Positions 1-6,501 of a DNA stretch of 7,548 nt are shown one piece after another; the first letter of the stretch is position 1, and each line of letters begins with the position of its first letter. The notes beneath the pieces were generated by a model. That model did not search any database. It was not told the DNA's origin and saw nothing but the letters and a program-made list of their open reading frames with translations. The position numbers and the translations under genes are program-made. Source of the stretch: Alphaproteobacteria bacterium (lineage in GTDB: Bacteria > Pseudomonadota > Alphaproteobacteria > Rhizobiales > Beijerinckiaceae); assembly GCA_009920595.1 (NCBI GenBank), contig RFZR01000073.1, positions 1-7,548 of the forward strand. Direction: 5' to 3'.

Positions 1-96
1 TTATTTTATTCTCTTCGCTTCTCTGCATTCGCTAAACCGCTTCTTTACCATGCTGATCCTACCGTCCGCATCACTTGATCGGGGATTGTGGATTAG

Positions 97-1269
97 ATGG
101 CGTCTTTGCGTAAATTATCTGCCGCTCGCGCGGTTGTACCCTCGGTGCGCCGCTCACCGCGCGTGGCAAGCCCTCAGCTCCGCGCAACCGAAGATTTTCG
201 CGATCGTATTCTGCGTGGCGATTGTATTGAGCAATTGAAAGCTTTACCAACAGCAAGCGTTGATCTCGTTTTTGCCGATCCGCCCTATAATCTCCAGCTT
301 GAAGGTGCGCTCAATCGCCCTGATCATTCACTCGTTGATGCGGTTGATGATGAGTGGGACAAATTTTCAAGCTTCGCCGATTATGATGCGTTTACGAAAG
401 CGTGGCTCACTGAAGCACAACGCGTGATGAAGCCGAACGCGACACTCTGGGTGATTGGCTCCTATCATAATATCTTCCGTGTCGGCGCAATCATGCAGGA
501 TCTTGGCTTCTGGATTTTGAATGATGTGATTTGGCGTAAAGCCAATCCGATGCCGAATTTTCGGGGTCGTCGCTTTACCAATGCCCATGAAACAATGATC
601 TGGGCATCGCGTAACGCCTCGTCAAAGAGTTACACATTTCATTATGAAGCGCTCAAAGCTGCAAATGAAGATACGCAAATGCGGTCCGATTGGTATTTGC
701 CGCTTTGCACCGGTGGTGAGCGGTTGAAAGATCAAAAAGGCAGCAAGGTTCATCCAACACAAAAGCCTGAACAACTTCTTGCGCGTGTAATCCTGTCGTC
801 TTCAAATCCTGGCGATGTGATTCTTGATCCGTTTTTTGGCACGGGTACCACGGGTGCAACCGCGAAGAGACTCGGTCGTCATTTCATTGGCATTGAACGT
901 GACGCAAACTATGCCGATGCTGCGGAAGCGCGCATTGCCGGTGTTGAACCGCTCGAGGATCATGCGCTTGCGCTCTCTCCGACAAAACGCAGCGAGCCGC
1001 GTGTGCCTTTTTCTGCGGTGATTGAAGCCGGTCACATCAAGCCGGGCGAACATCTTGTTGATTCACAGAAGCGCTATAAAGCGTTGGTCAAAGCCGATGG
1101 TTCTTTGATGGTGGGGCCTGTCTCTGGCTCGATTCATAAAATTGGTGCTTTGGTACAAGGGCTTCCGGCCTGCAATGGGTGGAACTTCTGGTATAAAGAG
1201 CGCGGCGGCAAGCTTCAGTCGATCGACGAGTTTCGAGCGGCCATTCGTAAGGCTATGCCCATCGATTGA
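97..1269 (+). CDS. ccrM: CcrM-type GANTC adenine-N6 DNA methyltransferase
   Basis: Orphan cell-cycle DNA methyltransferase that transfers a methyl group from S-adenosylmethionine to adenine in GANTC. The catalytic motif DPPY is at residues 61-64, inside ADPPYNLQL, and precedes the SAM-binding motif DPFFGTGTTG (about 244-253), which is the beta-class order. HPTQKP (219-224) and NPMPNFRGRRF (150-160) are also typical of CcrM. Residues of about 300-388 form the C-terminal extension (RAMA-type) found in CcrM and linked to DNA recognition; it includes GSIHKIGALVQG and CNGWNFW. At 390 aa it is slightly longer than Caulobacter CcrM (358 aa), the difference being an Arg/Lys-rich N-terminus of about 35 residues before RDRILRGDC. 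The ATG at 97 has only a weak GGGGA 11 nt upstream, so a GTG start within that leader (codon for Val17) cannot be excluded. No restriction endonuclease is adjacent. No GANTC or full CtrA box is visible in the 96 nt upstream. The family call is firm. Confidence 0.96.
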   Translation: MASLRKLSAARAVVPSVRRSPRVASPQLRATEDFRDRILRGDCIEQLKALPTASVDLVFADPPYNLQLEGALNRPDHSLVDAVDDEWDKFSSFADYDAFTKAWLTEAQRVMKPNATLWVIGSYHNIFRVGAIMQDLGFWILNDVIWRKANPMPNFRGRRFTNAHETMIWASRNASSKSYTFHYEALKAANEDTQMRSDWYLPLCTGGERLKDQKGSKVHPTQKPEQLLARVILSSSNPGDVILDPFFGTGTTGATAKRLGRHFIGIERDANYADAAEARIAGVEPLEDHALALSPTKRSEPRVPFSAVIEAGHIKPGEHLVDSQKRYKALVKADGSLMVGPVSGSIHKIGALVQGLPACNGWNFWYKERGGKLQSIDEFRAAIRKAMPID

Positions 1270-1287
1270 ACAGGCCTGCGGATCAAA

Positions 1288-2490
1288 ATGGATCATTTGT
1301 CATCCGAACTTTGTCTCGATCTTGATCCGCGCGATTCGGCATTTTTCAATAATCCCTATCCCGCCTATCATGCAATTAGGCAACGCGCGCCAGCGTTTTA
1401 CTGGAAACAATATGGCATGTGGTGCTTTGCTTCACATGCAGATGTGACGACCTTGTTTCGCGACAAAAGATTTGGGCGACAGATTCTGCACAAAGCCACG
1501 CGTGAAGAGTTGGGTTGGCCTGAATTACCATCCCATGTGAGAGCATTCTACGATGTCGAAGATCATTCGTTGCTTTCGCTTGAACCCCCGGACCATACAA
1601 GACTGCGTACGCTCATCAATCGCGCTTTTGTTTCTCGGCAAGTCGAGCGCTTGGCGCCGCGCATTGAACAACTCGCTCATGAATTGATTGACGGATTTCA
1701 ATCGAAAGGCCGTGTTGAACTTATTGAGGCCTTTGCGACACCCATTCCTGTAATTGTGATTGCCGAACTTCTTGGCGTTCCGACAGATATGACTCCCCAG
1801 CTTTTGGACTGGTCACACAAAATGGTGGCCATGTACCAATTTGGCCGCACGCGTGAAGCGGAAGATCTAGCAGTTAAAGCCACGAATGAATTCGTGGCCT
1901 ATCTCAAAGCCTATATCGCGTTACGTCGAAATAAACCTCAAGATGATCTGATCAGCCATCTGATTCTTTCGGAAGAAGAGCTGATATCAACCTGTATCTT
2001 GGTGTTGAATGCGGGGCATGAAGCCACAGTGCATGCACTCGGCAATGGGGTGAAAGCAATTTTGGAAGAGGGTATTGATGCGCGCTCGTTACTTTCCGAT
2101 ATAGCGCGCGGCGAAAGACTTGTTGAGGAGTTGTTGCGTTTTGATGCGCCGCTCCATCTTTTTACACGCTTTGTTCTTGAAGATTTGGAGTGGCAAGGGA
2201 TCAGCTTAAAGAAGGGCGAAGAGATCGGGTTAATGCTCGGGGCAGCCAATCGCGATCCCGCGCGCTTTGTTGATCCTGATCGTCTTGATCCCTCGCGCGA
2301 TCCAAACCCACAGCAGAGTTTCGGCGGTGGGATTCATTTTTGTGTCGGGGCACCACTGGCGCGGTTAGAAATGCGCGTTGCGCTTAAAGTCTTATTTGAA
2401 CGCGTGCCGGGGCTTAGGCTCATACACACGCCTCTTTATCGCGATGCCTATCATTTCCATGGACTCGAAAGGCTGGATGTGGAGTTTTAG
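1288..2490 (+). CDS. Cytochrome P450 (class I bacterial type, substrate unknown)
   Basis: Soluble haem-thiolate monooxygenase of 400 aa, the usual length for bacterial P450s, with no signal peptide or membrane anchor. The haem-binding loop FGGGIHFCVGAPLAR carries the axial cysteine Cys352. The K-helix ExxR motif is Glu281-Arg284 within EELLR. The I-helix reads NAGHEATVHALGNG (241-254). The SLEPPDHTRLR segment (about 96-106) is the typical C-helix region. Ala246 sits where most P450s have the oxygen-activating threonine (Thr252 of P450cam), although Thr247 follows. The gene starts 18 nt after ccrM with only a weak ribosome site, so co-transcription is plausible. No ferredoxin or ferredoxin reductase gene is in the window, so redox partners must come from elsewhere. 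The substrate cannot be inferred from context. The family assignment is firm, the CYP subfamily is not known. Confidence 0.95.
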   Translation: MDHLSSELCLDLDPRDSAFFNNPYPAYHAIRQRAPAFYWKQYGMWCFASHADVTTLFRDKRFGRQILHKATREELGWPELPSHVRAFYDVEDHSLLSLEPPDHTRLRTLINRAFVSRQVERLAPRIEQLAHELIDGFQSKGRVELIEAFATPIPVIVIAELLGVPTDMTPQLLDWSHKMVAMYQFGRTREAEDLAVKATNEFVAYLKAYIALRRNKPQDDLISHLILSEEELISTCILVLNAGHEATVHALGNGVKAILEEGIDARSLLSDIARGERLVEELLRFDAPLHLFTRFVLEDLEWQGISLKKGEEIGLMLGAANRDPARFVDPDRLDPSRDPNPQQSFGGGIHFCVGAPLARLEMRVALKVLFERVPGLRLIHTPLYRDAYHFHGLERLDVEF

Positions 2491-2594
2491 CCTGCTGTCG
2501 CGTCTGCGGTGAATGATGTCTGTTTTAGCCTTGCATCGATGCTTGTGTCGGCGTCTAACAGCGCTCCTGAATTTTCGTTACGTGTGAGTCGATC

Positions 2595-3601
2595 ATGTCT
2601 TCCGCAAACTCTGCCCGTCCCTTTGATGATATTCGTTCCCTATTGGCCAAAATGCCCTCGCCCGATCAGGAAAGCATTGATGCCGCGCGTGAGCGTGATC
2701 GCTATCTGACAAAGCCGCCGGGCAGTCTTGGGCGCCTCGAAGAGAAATCGTCTTTCACATGGCCGGATGGCAAGGCACTGCGCGCCCCACGGCACGGCGC
2801 CCCTTGGTGGCGGTTTTTGCCGGTAATCATGGTGTGACCGCACAAGGCGTGTCGCCTTATCCGTCAACGGTCACGCAACAAATGCTCGATAATTTCGGCG
2901 CGGGTGGCGCGGCGATCAATCAGATTTGCAAGACATTCGACATCGGCTTCAAAGCCTATGATCTCGCGCTTGAAATACCGACTGGCGATATCACCATCGA
3001 ACCCGCAATGGATGAGAAGACTTGCGTTGCCACGATGGCATTCGGCATGGAAGCGATTGGCGGCAATCATGATCTCTTGGCCATCGGTGAAATGGGCATT
3101 GGTAACACAACGATTGCCGCAGCGCTTTATGCAGCCCTTTATGGCGGGCCTGTATCGCATTGGGTTGGGCGCGGCACGGGCGTTGATGATGAAGGGTTGA
3201 AACGCAAAATTGCCGCCGTTGAAAAAGCGCTTTCAACTCATGCCTCTATTCTGAACGACCCGCTTCTTGTGTTGCAACATCTTGGCGGGCGTGAAATTGC
3301 GGCGATGGCCGGCATGATTTTGGCCGCGCGCATGGAGCGCATTCCGCTTGTGATTGATGGTTATGTGGCAACGGCTGCGGCGGCTGTTTTAAACGCCGCT
3401 CATCCTTCAGCACTTGATCATTGTTTTGCGGGTCATCTTTCTGCTGAAGGCGCGCATCGCGATGTGTTGGAACGGCTTGGCAAAAAGCCTTTGCTCGAGC
3501 TGGGCATGCGGTTGGGTGAGGGCTCTGGTGCTGCGTTGGCGATTGGTGTGATCAAAGCCGCGCTTGCATGCCATGATGGTATGGCGACATTCGGTGAATG
3601 A
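2595..3601 (+). pseudogene. cobT: Nicotinate-nucleotide-dimethylbenzimidazole phosphoribosyltransferase, frameshifted
   Basis: CobT (called CobU in the Pseudomonas denitrificans scheme) makes alpha-ribazole phosphate from nicotinate mononucleotide and dimethylbenzimidazole for the lower ligand of cobalamin. The first frame gives an N-terminus ending LTKPPGSLGRLEE (2595-2744). Homology then continues in another frame from 2747 as IVFHMAGWQG, followed by FAGNHGVTAQGVSPYP, GEMGIGNTT and GMRLGEGSGAALA. The glutamate of LGEGSG (codon 3518-3520, about residue 308 of the rejoined protein) matches the catalytic Glu317 of Salmonella CobT. Rejoined, the product is about 334 aa, close to full length for rhizobial homologues. 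The break at 2745-2746 is two extra bases (AA) or one lost base. As written, the first frame stops at 2837 after 80 aa, and a second frame could start at ATG 2759 for 280 aa lacking the N-terminus. There is no strong ribosome site before 2595. cobS and other cobalamin genes are not seen nearby. Identity is firm; whether the break is biological or a sequence error is unknown. Confidence 0.9.
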
Positions 3602-4677
3602 ATGAACTTTGTTGGCTTCGCTCTATGAAGTACGCGTTCGGCGGGAAGCGTGATCATTGCCACAGTGCCTTGTCCTTCTCGTGCGGCGAGCGAAAATTCG
3701 CCGCCGTGCATTGAGGTTAAACCTCTTACGATCGGCAAGCCGAGGCCTGCGCCCTCTTTCGCCGATTTGATGGCCAGTGTACCACGCCCGAAGCTTTCAA
3801 GAATGATCGGAATTTCGAAAGCAGGAATTCCTGGGCCGGTGTCCGCCACTTTAATGAATTGCCCGCCTGATTTTGTCGCACCAATTTCAATCGTGATCTC
3901 GCCGCCTTCCGGTGTGAATTTAATCGCATTCGATAAAAGATTGAGAATGATTTGTCTGATCGCACGCGGATCTGCGCGAAGCGGCGCGAGTGCAGGATCG
4001 ATCATCAACAGCAAAGACAGATCACGGCTTTGTGCTCGCAATTCAACGAGATGCGCGCAATCCGCGGCAATGTCGGCAAGCGATATTTCGCTCTCAACAA
4101 GATCAAACCGTCCCGCTTCAATGCGTGAAAGATCGAGAAGTTCGTCGATCAATCCAAGCAGCATACGGCCGCTTTCATGAATATCGCGTGCGTAAGCGCG
4201 ATAGGCTTTGACACGATGACGACCTAAAAGTTCGGCTTCCATGATTTCGGAGAAACCGAGAATAGCGTTCAGCGGCGTACGCAATTCATGGCTGATGCTG
4301 GCAAGAAAGCGTGATTTCGCGGTGTTCAAATCTTCCGCGCGTTGGCGTGCTTCTTCAGAACGAAGACGCGCCTCTTCAAGTCCGGCGATGAGGGCATCAC
4401 GATTATCGCGCAATGCTTTGCGCTCAGCGCTGCTGCGCGCCATACGCCACAAAAGAATAAGTCCAAACAAAGCCAGGAGCGCGATGATGAGCACCGATTG
4501 AGACCGTCCCGCTTCCTCTGATAGCGTGATCAAAGCGAGTGCGAAGACAGGCAAACAAAGAAGAGCATCGCCTATATGAGGTTTGAGCGCTTGCCCAAAT
4601 TTTTCATGAGTCTGCGCAAGGCGCAGTGACGGGCGCGTGAGCTCTGGGGCGATTGTGAGTCGTCGGGACAAGGCCAT
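3433..4677 (-). CDS. Membrane sensor histidine kinase (HisKA-HATPase)
   Basis: Two-component sensor kinase of 414 aa. Two hydrophobic segments (about 37-52 and 61-80) are separated by only about eight residues, so there is essentially no periplasmic sensor domain. A charged, probably coiled-coil linker (about 84-118) leads to the HisKA H-box SHELRTPLNAILGFSEIM with phospho-acceptor His130. The HATPase_c domain has an N-box (LLSNAIKFTPEGG, Asn250), G1 DTGPGI (279-284), an F-box ESFGRG and G2 GAGLGLPIV (309-317), and ends near residue 348 (TLPAERVL). Residues of about 352-414 are Pro/Ser-rich, match nothing in the family, and are encoded antisense to the cobT 3' end; they probably reflect read-through past a lost stop or a frameshift. 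The start at 4677 has AGAGAG and GGGGAGA upstream. The H-box style resembles PleC/DivJ/PdhS kinases, but the partner is unknown and no response regulator gene is adjacent. Confidence 0.92.
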   Translation of the reverse strand: MALSRRLTIAPELTRPSLRLAQTHEKFGQALKPHIGDALLCLPVFALALITLSEEAGRSQSVLIIALLALFGLILLWRMARSSAERKALRDNRDALIAGLEEARLRSEEARQRAEDLNTAKSRFLASISHELRTPLNAILGFSEIMEAELLGRHRVKAYRAYARDIHESGRMLLGLIDELLDLSRIEAGRFDLVESEISLADIAADCAHLVELRAQSRDLSLLLMIDPALAPLRADPRAIRQIILNLLSNAIKFTPEGGEITIEIGATKSGGQFIKVADTGPGIPAFEIPIILESFGRGTLAIKSAKEGAGLGLPIVRGLTSMHGGEFSLAAREGQGTVAMITLPAERVLHRAKPTKFIHSPNVAIPSWHASAALITPIANAAPEPSPNRMPSSSKGFLPSRSNTSRCAPSAER

Positions 4678-4716
4678 GGGTCAACTCTCTTCTCCCCAGA
4701 GATTTACGTATGTCCG

Positions 4717-4745
4717 GTTAAAGGAGCTTTCCCCAATTCACTCAA
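4717..4745 (-). promoter_or_regulatory. Candidate sigma70-type promoter for the histidine kinase
   Basis: On the minus strand, TTGAGT (complement of 4740-4745) and TTTAAC (complement of 4717-4722) are 17 nt apart, each matching four of six consensus bases. The -10 element lies about 40 nt before the kinase start codon at 4677, in the only divergent intergenic region of the window. This is pattern matching only. Confidence 0.3.
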
Positions 4746-4831
4746 ATGCGATGCAACTTGAAAATCGCGCTCTGGTTGACCGAAAGTCGCTTGTGGGGGA
4801 CTGTGGTGCCTGAGAAGAGCGGAGTGATCTG

Positions 4832-5443
4832 ATGAAGCTTTATGATAGTGTTCGTGCCCCCAATCCGCGCCGCGTGCGGATTTTCTTAGCCGAGAAGGGG
4901 ATAGAAGTGCCGCGCGTGATGGTTGATCTCGCGAGCTTTGAACATCGCTCGGACGAATTCACAAAGCTCAATCCGTTTCGCCGGACGCCGACGCTCGAAC
5001 TCGATGACGGTACAGTGATTACCGAATCCGTCGCCATCTCGCGTTATTTTGAAGAAATTTATCCTGAGCCGCCCTTGTTCGGCCGGTCTCCGTTAGAAAA
5101 AGCAAGGATTGAAATGTGGAACCGTCGCGTTGAGTTGGGATTTATGACTGAAGTGCAAGCGGTGTTTCGTCATGGCCATCCCGGTATGGCGACGCATGAG
5201 ATCCCGCAAGTGAATGAATGGGCGGAAGCGAATAAAGCGAAAATGATGGCCTCTTTGCGTTTGATCAATGATCAGCTTGGTGAAGTGCCGTTTATCGCGG
5301 GCGAAACCTATTCAATTGCCGATATCACTTTGCTCTGTGCGGTGGATTTTATGAAGCCAACCAAAATCAAAGTGCCCGAGGATCACACGCATTTATGGCG
5401 GTGGTATGAAGACGTGAATGCGCGACCGAGTGCGAAAGCCTAA
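4832..5443 (+). CDS. Glutathione S-transferase family protein
   Basis: Cytosolic glutathione S-transferase-like protein of 203 aa, normal length for the family. The N-terminal thioredoxin-fold domain (about 1-80) begins MKLYDSVRAPNPRRVRIFLAEKG. It contains the cis-proline segment NPFRRTPTLELDDG (Pro53) and the glutathione-binding TESVAIS motif (Glu65-Ser66). The all-helical C-terminal domain carries the conserved helix-6 motif YSIADITLLCAVDF with its capping aspartate (Asp164). Such proteins conjugate glutathione to electrophiles or act in detoxification and redox reactions; the substrate is not predictable here, and no catalytic Tyr, Ser or Cys can be assigned confidently. The ATG at 4832 follows GGAG (4821-4824) at 7-nt spacing, which supports this start. 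The stop is 20 nt before the phosphate acyltransferase gene, suggesting one transcript. No clear promoter was found in the 154-nt upstream gap. Confidence 0.94.
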   Translation: MKLYDSVRAPNPRRVRIFLAEKGIEVPRVMVDLASFEHRSDEFTKLNPFRRTPTLELDDGTVITESVAISRYFEEIYPEPPLFGRSPLEKARIEMWNRRVELGFMTEVQAVFRHGHPGMATHEIPQVNEWAEANKAKMMASLRLINDQLGEVPFIAGETYSIADITLLCAVDFMKPTKIKVPEDHTHLWRWYEDVNARPSAKA

Positions 5444-5463
5444 GACGAGCTAGGAATATTAAG

Positions 5464-6402
5464 ATGAATGATCTGCCCGCACCGCATCCGGTGTTCAAAA
5501 ATTTGATTGAGCAAGCACAAAAGCACGCACCCTTGAAAGTGGCGGTGGTTCATCCTTGTGATACGACAAGTCTTGAAAGCGTTGTGAGTGCAAAAGAGGC
5601 AGGGCTTATTGATCCAATTCTTGTTGGACCCGAATCCAAAATTCGTAATGTGGCGCAAAATGCGAAGATCGATCTCGCCTCATTGCCCATTGAGTCAACC
5701 GCACATAGCCATGCGGCCGCCACCCGTGCGGTTGAACTTGTGCGCGAGGGCCGTGTTGAAGCTTTGATGAAAGGCTCTCTCCATACAGATGAATTGATGG
5801 GCGCAATTGTCGATCATCAAAAGGGGCTTCGTACAGAACGGCGCATCAGCCATTGTTTTGTGATGGCCACAAGAGGACATAATGAACCTTTGATTGTGAC
5901 CGATGCGGCGATTAATATCGCACCAACACTTTCTGAAAAAGCGGACATCGTTCAAAATGCGATTGATCTGGCTCATGCGATTGGACTTGCGGATGTGCGT
6001 GTGGCGCTTCTTTCTGCAACAGAGACAGTGAATGCGGCAATCCCGTCAACGATTGAAGCGGCAGCCTTGTGCAAAATGGCGGATCGCGGACAGATTACAG
6101 GTGCAACGCTTGATGGCCCGCTCGCGCTCGACAATGCGATTGATATGGGCGCGGTCAAACAAAAGCATATTGTGTCACCCGTTGCGGGCCGCGCGAATGT
6201 GCTTGTCGTGCCCGATCTTGTATCGGGGAATATTTTAGCGAAGACGCTTTCTTTTATGGTCCATGCGGAGGCAGCGGGTCTTGTTGTCGGCGCGCGTGTG
6301 CCGATCATTCTCACAAGCCGCGCGGATAGCGAGGCGGCGCGGGTCGCCTCTTGCGCTTTGGCCATGCTGGCGGTGCATGCGGTAGATAAAAAAACATTAT
6401 AA
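5464..6402 (+). CDS. pta: Phosphate acetyl/butyryltransferase family protein (short Pta form)
   Basis: Enzyme of the Pta/Ptb family, which interconverts acyl-CoA and acyl phosphate; in alphaproteobacteria this short form (312 aa) is usually annotated phosphate acetyltransferase. Visible family segments are an N-terminal Rossmann-like region (VAVVHPCDTTSLESV, about 26-40), LMKGSLHTDELMGAIV (101-116), ISHCFVMATRGHNEPLIVTDAA (in part, about 128-149), PDLVSGNILAKTL (250-262) and the C-terminal SRADS (285-289). It lacks the long N-terminal regulatory domains of enterobacterial Pta. The ATG at 5464 has AGGA (5452-5455) at 8-nt spacing, and the gene lies 20 nt after the transferase. Acetate kinase, its common partner in Hyphomicrobiales, does not follow, so acetyl phosphate metabolism is likely but acyl specificity (acetyl versus butyryl) is not settled. 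The frame is intact. Confidence 0.9.
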   Translation: MNDLPAPHPVFKNLIEQAQKHAPLKVAVVHPCDTTSLESVVSAKEAGLIDPILVGPESKIRNVAQNAKIDLASLPIESTAHSHAAATRAVELVREGRVEALMKGSLHTDELMGAIVDHQKGLRTERRISHCFVMATRGHNEPLIVTDAAINIAPTLSEKADIVQNAIDLAHAIGLADVRVALLSATETVNAAIPSTIEAAALCKMADRGQITGATLDGPLALDNAIDMGAVKQKHIVSPVAGRANVLVVPDLVSGNILAKTLSFMVHAEAAGLVVGARVPIILTSRADSEAARVASCALAMLAVHAVDKKTL

Positions 6403-6407
6403 TCCCA

Positions 6408-6432
6408 CGCCGCAGAGCAGGGCGGCGATTTT
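6408..6432 (+). terminator. Candidate weak intrinsic terminator after pta
   Basis: A perfect 6-bp GC-only stem, CGCCGC (6408-6413) with GCGGCG (6422-6427), encloses an 8-nt loop and is followed by ATTTTG. It begins 6 nt after the pta stop codon, the expected place for a terminator. The U-tract is short, so termination may be partial. Confidence 0.45.
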
Positions 6433-6501
6433 GTGCCCTTGCTTCAACATAGAATAATCCTCTAAACTCCATGATGAGTTTAATGAATTTGGAACACCGA
6501 C

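Noticed and set aside
1..51. Minus-strand 16-codon frame starting ATG at 51 and ending exactly at position 1
   Set aside because: Too short, no convincing ribosome site, no recognisable sequence; likely chance.
2491..2594. Possible small gene or RNA in the P450-cobT gap
   Set aside because: No good start with ribosome site, no hairpin or riboswitch-like pattern recognised (no B12-box seen).
2739..2761. Programmed -1 frameshift in cobT
   Set aside because: The codons GAG AAA do not form an X-XXY-YYZ slippery site and frameshifting is not known for this family.
3601..3632. Possible bidirectional terminator between cobT and the kinase
   Set aside because: Only a 4-bp stem (CTTC/GAAG) with no T-run.
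3713..3725. Perfect 6-bp inverted repeat GAGGTTAAACCTC
   Set aside because: Lies inside the kinase coding region, single occurrence, encodes a conserved kinase segment; most likely chance.
4758..4804. Possible promoter for the GST gene (TTGAAA at 4758 or TTGACC at 4776)
   Set aside because: Neither has a credible -10 element at 16-18 nt.
6450..6455. TAGAAT as a -10 element for the dipeptidase gene
   Set aside because: Five of six bases match, but no -35 element is present at suitable spacing, so it is not reported as a feature.
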